Below are positions 6,926-12,129 of a DNA stretch of 12,129 nt, piece by piece. Each line of letters begins with the position of its first letter. Positions within the stretch are counted from its first letter, which is position 1. The notes beneath the pieces are model-generated. The model did no database searches and was not told the origin of the DNA. It saw only the letters and a list, made by a program, of their open reading frames with translations. This DNA comes from Bacteroidaceae bacterium (GTDB taxonomy: Bacteria > Bacteroidota > Bacteroidia > Bacteroidales > Bacteroidaceae), in contig JAQVXN010000029.1 of assembly GCA_028709135.1 (NCBI GenBank), positions 1 through 12,129 on the forward strand, written 5' to 3'. Position numbers and translations under genes: made by a program.

Positions 6926-7501
6926 ATGGAAGAAAAAGTATTTGTTCGCAGGAACATTGGGCTTGTAGCCCACGACGCAATGAAAAAAGACATGATTGAA
7001 TGGGTTCTATGGAACTCAGAGCGGCTCGTGGGACATAAATTTTACTGTACGGGTACTACCGGTACACTCATTCTGAATGCACTCAAGAAGAAACACCCTG
7101 ACGTATTTTGGGATTTTACAATTTTCAACTCCGGTCCACTTGGTGGCGATCAACAAATGGGTTCGCGTGTTGTTGAAGGGAAAATAGATTATCTTATTTT
7201 CTTTACAGATTCCATGACCTTACAACCTCATGACACGGATGTAAAAGCCCTCACACGCTTAGCTGGTGTAGAAAATATCGTGTTCTGCTGCAACCGTGCC
7301 ACGGCAGACCACATTATCACTAGCCCGCTCTTCACTGATCCGAATTATCAACCCATCAAAAAAGATTACTCCAGCTATACGAATCGTTTTGCCAGCAAAC
7401 CGATCGTTGATGAAGCCGTTGAAAACGTACGTCAGCATCAACAAGCTGCAAAAAGTTCCTCATCAAAAAGTGACGAGGCTAATACTGTAGCAAAACATTA
7501 A
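6926..7501 (+). CDS. mgsA: methylglyoxal synthase
   Basis: The enzyme converts dihydroxyacetone phosphate to methylglyoxal and phosphate, a glycolytic overflow branch used when triose phosphates build up. Residues 10-135 carry the family motifs: GLVAHDAMK (His16, Asp17), CTGTTGTLI (phosphate binding), NSGPLGGDQQMG with the catalytic base Asp75, PHDTDVKALTRLA (His102, Asp105) and NRATADHIITSP. These align with E. coli His19, Asp20, Asp71, His98 and Asp101 with small offsets, so the active site looks intact. The usual FFWDP is FFTDS here, a change next to the active-site loop. At 191 residues it is longer than the roughly 150-residue E. coli protein. The extra C-terminus is polar and low in complexity (KSSSSKSDE) and probably disordered. 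The gene is alone between its own promoter and the terminator at 7522. Confidence 0.93.
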   Translation: MEEKVFVRRNIGLVAHDAMKKDMIEWVLWNSERLVGHKFYCTGTTGTLILNALKKKHPDVFWDFTIFNSGPLGGDQQMGSRVVEGKIDYLIFFTDSMTLQPHDTDVKALTRLAGVENIVFCCNRATADHIITSPLFTDPNYQPIKKDYSSYTNRFASKPIVDEAVENVRQHQQAAKSSSSKSDEANTVAKH

Positions 7502-7521
7502 AACGCATAAGCTAAAAAATA

Positions 7522-7563
7522 AAAATACCGTGTCAAGATCCATTGGAAATGACACGGTATTTT
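7522..7563. terminator. bidirectional intrinsic terminator
   Basis: A perfect 14-bp stem (7522-7535 with 7550-7563, core ATACCGTGTCA) has a 14-nt loop, an A-run on its left and a T-run on its right. It works in both directions and lies between the convergent mgsA and small-lipoprotein genes, so it likely ends both transcripts. Confidence 0.9.
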
Positions 7564-7615
7564 ATTTTCCTAACATACCATTTTTATATATAAGGTATGG
7601 GGATTTTAATAGAAT

Positions 7616-7996
7616 TTACTTATCAGGCTTTTTGGTCCCGTATACGGCAACGTGAAGTTCATTCAGACCTCGCATCACGCGAAGTTCATAATAGCCTTTA
7701 AAAGTCAGCGTTTTGAGAAAAGCTTGAGCCTTAGCACAGCCCGCTTTCACTTTCGCATCGTTTTCATCATCACTTCCGTATAAAGCAAATTCATCTCCAC
7801 CAACGCCTATACTATGAATATAGGCACTATCAATCCGCGAGAATTCTGCAACATCGGTAAAATCGGCAGTAACAAAAGTTATTGTATATTTTTCAGTGAC
7901 ATCTTCAGAGGTTTTTGAGCAGGAGCCGAAAAATAACATTGTCAGCACCAAAAACGAAACAGCTACCAAACCACATGAATTTAATTTCTTTTTCAT
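7616..7996 (-). CDS. small predicted lipoprotein of unknown function
   Basis: I do not recognise a family for this 126-residue protein. Residues 1-26 form a lipoprotein signal: MKKKLN, a hydrophobic core, then FFGSC with Cys26 as the lipidated residue. The acidic stretch after the Cys (SKTSED) could influence surface export. The mature part is about 100 residues, mixed alpha/beta in appearance (YTITFVTADF, then YYELRVMRGLNELHVAVYG), with one further Cys at 87 in KAGCAKAQ. Its start is 23 bp after the stop of the superoxide reductase gene in the same direction, so it is probably co-transcribed and may serve in the envelope during oxidative stress. That role is only inferred from position. No Shine-Dalgarno sequence is present. 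Confidence 0.75.
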   Translation of the reverse strand: MKKKLNSCGLVAVSFLVLTMLFFGSCSKTSEDVTEKYTITFVTADFTDVAEFSRIDSAYIHSIGVGGDEFALYGSDDENDAKVKAGCAKAQAFLKTLTFKGYYELRVMRGLNELHVAVYGTKKPDK

Positions 7997-8019
7997 TGAA
8001 AAACTACTTACTCAAACTT

Positions 8020-8397
8020 TTATTTTGACTGCCAAAGACCGTGCACATTGCAATACTCGCGAGCACTGACTTCCGTGGCATCTGTCATGAAAACAGCCTC
8101 AGGCTTTTCTCCAGGTTGCAAATACTTACGCATTACACCCTCTTTAGTAAAGAGTTCAATCCACTCAATGAAATGAGTTGGCAACATGGGATGTTCAACA
8201 CTGCCCACAGAAACCTTATAACCGCCAGCAATTTTTTCAATAACCGGAACATGCTTCTCCAGCGCTGCTTCCTGGGTATTTTCCGACAACAACTCCATAG
8301 GCTGACCGCAGCAAGAAAGCGTTCCACCTGACGGATGTACGACCTCAACGATGTTGCCACAAATGGCACAACGATAAACTTGTTTTTGCTTTGTCAT
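8020..8397 (-). CDS. dfx: superoxide reductase (desulfoferrodoxin, two-iron type)
   Basis: The 125-residue protein reduces superoxide to hydrogen peroxide without releasing oxygen, a defence typical of anaerobes. The N-terminal desulforedoxin domain binds the FeCys4 centre through Cys10, Cys13, Cys29 and Cys30 (CAIC...CC). The C-terminal domain holds the active iron through His49, His69, His75, Cys116 and His119, with Glu47-Lys48 (EKHVP) as the loop that steers superoxide. Every ligand is present, and the active-site numbering agrees with that known for the Desulfoarculus baarsii enzyme, so the protein should be a functional 2Fe-SOR. It is cytoplasmic, with no signal peptide. A strong promoter lies upstream, and a lipoprotein gene follows in the same transcript. 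Electrons normally come from a rubredoxin-like partner, which is not encoded here. Confidence 0.95.
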   Translation of the reverse strand: MTKQKQVYRCAICGNIVEVVHPSGGTLSCCGQPMELLSENTQEAALEKHVPVIEKIAGGYKVSVGSVEHPMLPTHFIEWIELFTKEGVMRKYLQPGEKPEAVFMTDATEVSAREYCNVHGLWQSK

Positions 8398-8421
8398 AAT
8401 TTAGTGTTTTAATGTACACGG

Positions 8422-8454
8422 CAAATATACTCTTTTTTTCGCAAATTGCTCAAA
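8422..8454 (-). promoter_or_regulatory. promoter of the superoxide reductase-lipoprotein unit
   Basis: On the minus strand TTTG (8454-8451), 21 bp, then TATATTTG (8429-8422) fit the Bacteroidota -33/-7 pattern. The start would be near 8416, leaving a leader of about 20 nt. It lies in the 78-bp gap after thrC, where I see no clear terminator, so read-through from apgM-thrC is also possible. Confidence 0.65.
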
Positions 8455-8475
8455 GAAATACCTCTTTTTTGTGAT

Positions 8476-9789
8476 TTATGCGCGCACCAATTCATTCAAC
8501 AAAAAACTTTTCAACTGTTCAAAATTATTGTCCAAATAGAGGCACTCCTTTTTCCCATTCATAAAGGCCTGAAGGCGAACAGGAATCTCAGGTTCTTTTC
8601 CAATAATGCCACTAATTGTATCCCGGAATTTGGCAGGATGCGCCGTTTCAAGAAACAGTCCTGTTTCATCCGTTTTCAACTGTTCTGCCAGTGCCTGATA
8701 TGCACATGCACCGTGAGGATCTAACAGATAATCGTGCTCTCTAAAAGCAGTCTGTATGGTTTTTTTAATTTCTTCGTCCGTATAACTGGCCCCTGAAATT
8801 AGAGATTTGATAGCATTATAATCATTATCAAAAAGTGCCAAAATGCGGGCAAAATTACTGGGATCACCGACATCCATGGCATTTGCAATCGTTGCAACTG
8901 AAGGGCGCGGTTCATAATGACCAGTTTGTAAATATTTAAAGAAAACATCGTTGCGATTGTTGGCCGCAATGAAACGATGTATTGGAAGCCCCATTTTCCA
9001 GGCAATTAAACCTGCGGCTATATTTCCGAAATTGCCACTTGGCACACATACAACAAGACGATTTGCAACACCGAGACGCTTCATTTGAGCATAAGCATAA
9101 AAATAATAAAACGATTGCGGCAAAAGTCTGGCCAAATTGATGGAATTTGCAGACGTAAGCTTCATTCGTTTATTAAGTTCTGCGTCCATGAAAGCTTTTT
9201 TTACCAAACTTTGACAATCATCAAAAGTTCCGTTTACGGCAATAGCCGTAATGTTATCCCCCAACGTAGTAAATTGCATCTCTTGTAACTGACTGACTTT
9301 TTCATTTGGATAAAGCACATAAACCTGAATGCCCTTCACTCCCAGAAAGCCATTGGCGACAGCACTGCCGGTATCTCCGGACGTGGCTACAAGAACATTA
9401 ACCTTTCCTCTTTCGTCAGTATGTATAAAATGGCGTAACAAACGCGCCATGAAACGAGCTCCCACATCCTTAAAAGCTAACGTAGGTCCATGAAAAAGTT
9501 CTAATGCATATATTTTATCGGTTACTTTGACAGCTGGGACATCAAAATTCAACGCGTCATCAACAATTGTACGCAAAACTCCAGACTCAATATCTTCGCC
9601 GAACAAAGCCGTAGCCACGGTAAAAGCGATTTCCTGAAAACTCTTTTTATCGATCTGTTCAAAAAACTGTTCCGGCAACGTCGGAATGGAAAAAGGCATA
9701 TAAAGTCCTTTGTCGGGAGCAAGTCCCTTAATAACAGCTTCCCGTAAAGAGACTTCGGGAGCTTCGTGATTGGTGCTATAGTATTTCAT
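8476..9789 (-). CDS. thrC: threonine synthase
   Basis: The 437-residue PLP enzyme turns O-phosphohomoserine into threonine, the last step of the pathway. The N-terminus MKYYSTNHEAPEVSLREAV and KGLAPDKGLYMP are typical of the ThrC family. HGPTLAFKDVGARFM carries the Schiff-base lysine, Lys107. ATSGDTGSA (135-143) and SGNFGN (251-256) bind the cofactor and its phosphate. PHGACAY near 358-364 and ETAHPAKF near 381-388 are further conserved segments. Length and motifs are normal for the bacterial enzyme, and no defect is seen. The start codon is 4 bp after the apgM stop, so both are translated from one transcript, which is preceded by a Thr-rich leader peptide. This context places both genes under threonine-responsive control. 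Confidence 0.96.
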   Translation of the reverse strand: MKYYSTNHEAPEVSLREAVIKGLAPDKGLYMPFSIPTLPEQFFEQIDKKSFQEIAFTVATALFGEDIESGVLRTIVDDALNFDVPAVKVTDKIYALELFHGPTLAFKDVGARFMARLLRHFIHTDERGKVNVLVATSGDTGSAVANGFLGVKGIQVYVLYPNEKVSQLQEMQFTTLGDNITAIAVNGTFDDCQSLVKKAFMDAELNKRMKLTSANSINLARLLPQSFYYFYAYAQMKRLGVANRLVVCVPSGNFGNIAAGLIAWKMGLPIHRFIAANNRNDVFFKYLQTGHYEPRPSVATIANAMDVGDPSNFARILALFDNDYNAIKSLISGASYTDEEIKKTIQTAFREHDYLLDPHGACAYQALAEQLKTDETGLFLETAHPAKFRDTISGIIGKEPEIPVRLQAFMNGKKECLYLDNNFEQLKSFLLNELVRA

Positions 9790-9793
9790 GTCT

Positions 9794-11005
9794 TTAAATA
9801 TTCATAAAAGTATTCATAAATTCATCATCTTTCAGCAGGCCGTAACTACCTGAAACGCATGCTACTTCATCAAAAGTCTGTACGTCATCCGGTTCAATAC
9901 CTGGATAATAAATAACAAAAGGTACGGGCTCCGCGGTATGTGTACGTAGTTCACAAGGTGTTGGATGATCTGGTAAAACAGCGATAGCCACAGGTTCATC
10001 CCATTCTTTTACAGCCTCATAAATGGGACCGACAGCACGCTTGTCAAGATTTTCAATTGTGAGTTGTTTCAATTTGAAATCCCCTTCATGACCAGCCTCG
10101 TCACTTGCTTCAATGTGTAAATACACAAAATCGTCTGTTTTCAAGGCTTTTACGGCCGCTGCCACCTTATTCTCATAATTCGTATCATATAACCCAGTAG
10201 CTCCTTCCACATGTATTCGTTTTAAACCAGCATAATAACCAATCCCGTTAATCAAATCAACAGCCGAAATGACGTCGCCGCGTTTAATCATAGGATATTT
10301 CTTTGCCAACGTTTCCATTTGTGGACGATAACCCGCACTCCACGGCCAGATACTGTTTGCAGGATCTTTACCTGCGGCTTTACGGCGCAGATTCACAGGA
10401 TGATTCGCCAACAACACCTGTGATTTTAGAATCATTTCGTTCAATAAATCAGCTGTAGCCTGTGCTTCAGGTACTTGCGCTTTAACCATCAACGGGCGAA
10501 AAGGATGTAAAGGAACATCATGAGGAGGAGTCGTGTCAAGTCTTTTATCTCCACCTTTAATGACAAGCACATGGCGATATTGCACCCCTGTATAAAAGTG
10601 AACTCGATCGTTTCCTAATTTTTCATCCAAAAAATGTATCAGCTCATCCGCTTCTGCCGTAGAAATGTGTCCAGCAGAATGATTTTTAAGAATATCACCT
10701 TCTATACAAATCAAATTACAACGCATAGCCATATCGCCTGGTTGCAAATCAACACCAATATTGGCAGCTTCCAGCACTCCACGACCTTCGTAAACTTTAG
10801 ACAAATCGTAACCCATTACTGACATATTGGCTACTTCGCTTCCTGGATGGAAACCTTTAGGAACTGTGATGAGACGCCCACATCGACCTAAATGAGCCAA
10901 ACGATCCATATTGGGCGTATCGGCATATTGTAATAAAGTTTTGTTTCCTAATTTCTTGGCTGGCCAATCGGCCATACCGTCTCCTAATATAATAATATGT
11001 TTCAT
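9794..11005 (-). CDS. apgM: ApgM-family alkaline-phosphatase-superfamily enzyme, likely homoserine kinase analogue
   Basis: The 403-residue protein is annotated by family as cofactor-independent phosphoglycerate mutase (COG3635). The superfamily metal and nucleophile residues are visible: ILGDGMADW (Asp9), HPGSEVANMSVMGYD (Ser56), EASDEAGHEGD (Asp302, His306), LPDHPTPCELRTHTAEP (Asp346, His347, His356). The model family TIGR02535 is described as a proposed homoserine kinase, found where the usual ThrB is missing. Here the gene is 4 bp from thrC and behind a Thr-rich leader peptide, so phosphorylating homoserine is the better reading. Glycolytic mutase activity is the alternative and cannot be excluded from sequence. 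I start at the ATG at 11005 (MKHIIILGDG), because the in-frame ATG at 11062 adds 19 unconserved residues and its region forms part of the structured leader. AGAAAAA precedes the chosen start. Confidence 0.92.
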   Translation of the reverse strand: MKHIIILGDGMADWPAKKLGNKTLLQYADTPNMDRLAHLGRCGRLITVPKGFHPGSEVANMSVMGYDLSKVYEGRGVLEAANIGVDLQPGDMAMRCNLICIEGDILKNHSAGHISTAEADELIHFLDEKLGNDRVHFYTGVQYRHVLVIKGGDKRLDTTPPHDVPLHPFRPLMVKAQVPEAQATADLLNEMILKSQVLLANHPVNLRRKAAGKDPANSIWPWSAGYRPQMETLAKKYPMIKRGDVISAVDLINGIGYYAGLKRIHVEGATGLYDTNYENKVAAAVKALKTDDFVYLHIEASDEAGHEGDFKLKQLTIENLDKRAVGPIYEAVKEWDEPVAIAVLPDHPTPCELRTHTAEPVPFVIYYPGIEPDDVQTFDEVACVSGSYGLLKDDEFMNTFMNI

Positions 11006-11341
11006 TTTTTCTGATATGTTTTTGCACCATACACGTGCAAGTATGAATTTTTTGACAGTCATAACAACCTGCCACGGATTGTTTTCCGTTTTCTTCCTAC
11101 TTCGGCATACATCAAGACACCCTGTAGGCTTATTTCTAAAAAATTCGTTAATTTGTTTGCTTACTTCTGTAAGCGCGTTTCACGTAGAAACGTTATTTAA
11201 TCATGCAACCCCGAAGGGTTGTACCTGTAGTGACTGTATAAACGGTTGTTCGCCCACGCAAAATGCACCTTTGTACTTTTGCGCTTATCAAACTCAAACA
11301 GAACATTATTTTATATAGTCTCTTTCCCATATTTTTCTATT
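11006..11341 (-). promoter_or_regulatory. long structured 5' leader of apgM-thrC (candidate threonine attenuator)
   Basis: About 335 nt separate the predicted start (near 11341) from the apgM ATG. In transcript order: a Thr-rich short frame (11330-11193); a stem TACAACCC/GGGTTGCA closed by a UUCG loop (11223-11204, one G-U pair); CGTTTC-TACGT-GAAACG (11192-11176); GCTTAC-AGAA-GTAAGC (11174-11159); a U6 tract (11143-11138) after a weak AT hairpin; ACGGA-N6-TCCGT (11089-11074); and TTGCAC-N7-GTGCAA (11040-11022), 16 nt before the ATG. No textbook GC-rich terminator directly precedes a U-run. The mechanism (transcription or translation attenuation) therefore cannot be settled by eye. Confidence 0.6.
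11193..11330 (-). CDS. threonine-rich leader peptide
   Basis: The frame runs ATG 11330 to TAA 11193 (45 residues), or 37 residues from a second in-frame ATG at 11306. The C-terminal half contains RTTVYTVTTGTTLRGCMIK; seven of eleven consecutive codons are Thr (ACA, ACC, ACA, ACT, ACA, ACA, ACC, within 11249-11217). This resembles the design of E. coli ThrL, a stall-sensing peptide upstream of the thr operon, although the sequence is unrelated. The predicted transcript start is only about 11 nt upstream of the first ATG. The C(UUCG)G stem overlaps the last Thr codons, and two more stem-loops follow the stop. Threonine genes (apgM, thrC) are directly downstream. Starved ribosomes would pause on the Thr codons and change folding of these stems. 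The peptide is inferred from sequence only. Confidence 0.65.
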   Translation of the reverse strand: MGKRLYKIMFCLSLISAKVQRCILRGRTTVYTVTTGTTLRGCMIK

Positions 11342-11347
11342 CCGCGA

Positions 11348-11376
11348 CAAAGTTATAAAATAATCGTCTAAAACAA
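11348..11376 (-). promoter_or_regulatory. promoter of the apgM-thrC transcript
   Basis: The minus strand has TTG (11376-11374), 18 bp, then TAACTTTG (11355-11348), followed by TCGCGG. The -7 element is a full consensus match; the -33 is partial. It is the only TAnnTTTG match on this strand between 11005 and 11376 that I found, and it points at the leader peptide. Confidence 0.6.
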
Positions 11377-11704
11377 CCTCTTTTGTCGATAAATATATTT
11401 AATTCCTGCCATTTTATTGCTTATACGTCAAATAAGGAAAAATTAATCACTCAGATTATCTCCCAATAGAATGTTTATAAAATGGAGCGAGCTTTTAAGT
11501 TTTTGCTTGAAAGTATAAATAAGCAGGGCCAGTTATACCTTATATATATACTGAAAGGATAAGCATGAAATAGGACTTCGCTGAAAATATATTTGTTGTA
11601 TTTTTTACGAATGGCCTCACAGTTTTTACGAATACCAATGTACGAATTTCCACCACGAGAATCCTATCATTAAGGCTTTGCATAAACAAAAAGATCTTAT
11701 AAAA
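11377..11704. other. intergenic DNA without a supportable gene
   Basis: The stretch between the apgM-thrC promoter and repeat copy 2 is AT-rich. A minus-strand open frame crosses 11540-11845, but its N-terminal half is the translated 21-bp array, so I do not call it a gene. The only structure I see is three TACGAAT words at 11606, 11627 and 11641, spaced 21 and 14 bp, the first two within a longer TTTTTACGAAT direct repeat. Confidence 0.5.
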
Positions 11705-11969
11705 CGTGGTTTTCAAATTTATGTTTGCTCCATAAAAGATGATGACGCAGTGCGTCACAAAAGAAACGCAGTGCGTCATGAAAAAAACGCGTCGCGTCAC
11801 AAAAGAAACGCACCGCGTCACATAGAATAAGAAGTAACATTTCATTTAGAACTCTCTATTCGGATAGAATTTCAGCCAAATAAAGAAATGTATCAAGTAT
11901 ATCAAAGACGCTACGAAGTAAAATGATTCTGCCGGGTTAAAGTACAGACCTATAAAATGCTGTTTTAAA
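11705..11969. repeat. dispersed repeat, copy 2
   Basis: This is the second copy of the element at 3569-3830, in the same orientation. It is identical over 11743-11838 and diverged on both sides. On the minus strand its right part holds an uninterrupted frame, QHFIGLYFNPAESFYFV and onward to about 11848. The same segment in copy 1 has a stop, so this could be a fossil coding fragment. Similarity ends at 11969, exactly where the presumed IS256-family terminal repeat begins. Confidence 0.85.
11743..11828. repeat. 4 x 21-bp tandem array of near-palindromes, copy 2
   Basis: Units begin at 11745, 11766, 11787 and 11808 and match copy 1 base for base, including the degenerate third and fourth cores. 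The first core lies in a 15-bp palindrome, TGACGCAGTGCGTCA; the outer G-C pair of copy 1 is absent here. Confidence 0.9.
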
Positions 11970-12129
11970 GACGACGTCATTTCAACTGTGTCAAGGGTTA
12001 ACACAATAAAATAGTATTAATCGCTGTTTTTAACAGCATAAAAATGTTAGTAAAATGACACAAGAAGAGTATTCAGAGATGTTATCTCAGGCAAAAGATC
12101 AGTTTAAGAGAGGCACCTCTTTGTTTGGT
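11970..12129 (+). mobile_element. left end of an IS256-family insertion sequence (cut by window end)
   Basis: The element is inferred to start at G11970. The sequence GACGACGTCATTTCAACTG followed by TGTCAA resembles IS256-family terminal inverted repeats, and similarity to repeat copy 1 stops at the base before. The transposase start follows at 12055. A perfect stem GCTGTT-TTT-AACAGC (12023-12037) lies between tip and gene. Such hairpins in IS leaders can limit expression from outside transcription. The preceding 8-9 bp (about 11961-11969) would be the target duplication; the other end is outside the window. Confidence 0.6.
12055..12129 (+). CDS. IS256-family transposase, N-terminal fragment (partial)
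   Basis: Twenty-five codons are visible before the window ends: MTQEEYSEMLSQAKDQFKR then GTSLFG. An acidic N-terminal helix followed by a G-x-S-L-F-G motif is how many IS256-family (mutator-type) transposases begin, just before the KDGAFAPLLK-like segment that should follow. The catalytic DDE residues lie outside the window, so activity cannot be judged. The frame is intact so far. A hairpin at 12023-12037 precedes the start. Confidence 0.7.
   Translation, partial: MTQEEYSEMLSQAKDQFKRGTSLFG

Noticed and set aside
9794..11062. Longer apgM start at 11062
   Set aside because: The extra 19 residues precede the conserved MKHIIILGDGMADW start and would be translated from the structured leader stems.
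11176..11192. parS-like sequence GTTTCACGTAGAAAC
   Set aside because: It resembles the parS core GTTTCACGTGAAAC but has an extra base at the centre that breaks the palindrome spacing ParB needs, and no par genes are near. It is better explained as a leader stem-loop.
11274..11281. Plus-strand TACTTTTG as a promoter
   Set aside because: It matches TAnnTTTG, but there is no -33 element and no plus-strand gene for about 770 bp. The motif lies in a stem of the opposite-strand leader, so chance is the simpler explanation.
11540..11845. 101-codon open frame on the minus strand
   Set aside because: Its N-terminal part is the translated 21-bp repeat array, the homologous segment of copy 1 soon hits a stop, and the rest has no recognisable domain.

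Overview
The window looks like the chromosome of an anaerobic member of the Bacteroidota (Bacteroidales, Prevotella/Bacteroides-like). The DNA is AT-rich and most starts lack a Shine-Dalgarno sequence. Matches to the Bacteroidota -7 promoter element TAnnTTTG precede several genes. There are Bacteroidota-style lipoproteins, a superoxide reductase, and a linked ApgM-type homoserine kinase candidate and threonine synthase.

Layout. (1) 150-2900: a membrane-anchored AraC-type regulator (-) lies divergently from a lipoprotein metallophosphoesterase (+). (2) 2901-4043: an insertion-sequence graveyard. It holds an internally deleted, frameshifted IS3-family copy, pieces of an apparent IS30-family transposase, and, between those pieces, copy 1 of a ~260-bp dispersed repeat with a 4 x 21-bp palindromic array. 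(3) 4044-6770: dusB and an APC-family amino-acid permease, 6 bp apart, probably one transcript. (4) 6836-7563: mgsA (methylglyoxal synthase) with its own promoter and a strong bidirectional terminator. (5) 7616-8454: superoxide reductase plus a small lipoprotein, transcribed leftward from a good promoter. (6) 8476-11355: an ApgM-family protein and thrC, leftward, behind a ~335-nt leader. (7) 11356-12129: mostly noncoding DNA, copy 2 of the dispersed repeat, and the left end of an IS256-family element that appears to have inserted into that repeat.

The most notable observation is a previously unlabelled short reading frame (11193-11330, -) in the apgM-thrC leader. It carries 7 Thr codons within 11 codons (TTVYTVTTGTT). 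It starts just downstream of a TAACTTTG promoter element, and a C(UUCG)G stem-loop overlaps its last Thr codons. This has the architecture of a threonine attenuator leader peptide. It supports assigning the ApgM-family gene to threonine synthesis (homoserine to phosphohomoserine, then ThrC to threonine) rather than glycolysis. No homoserine kinase of the usual family and no aspartokinase/homoserine dehydrogenase gene lie in the window.

A second signal is that the 96-bp palindromic array is identical in two copies 8.1 kb apart, while the sequence around it has diverged clearly. All functional assignments come from reading motifs by eye; no database search was possible.
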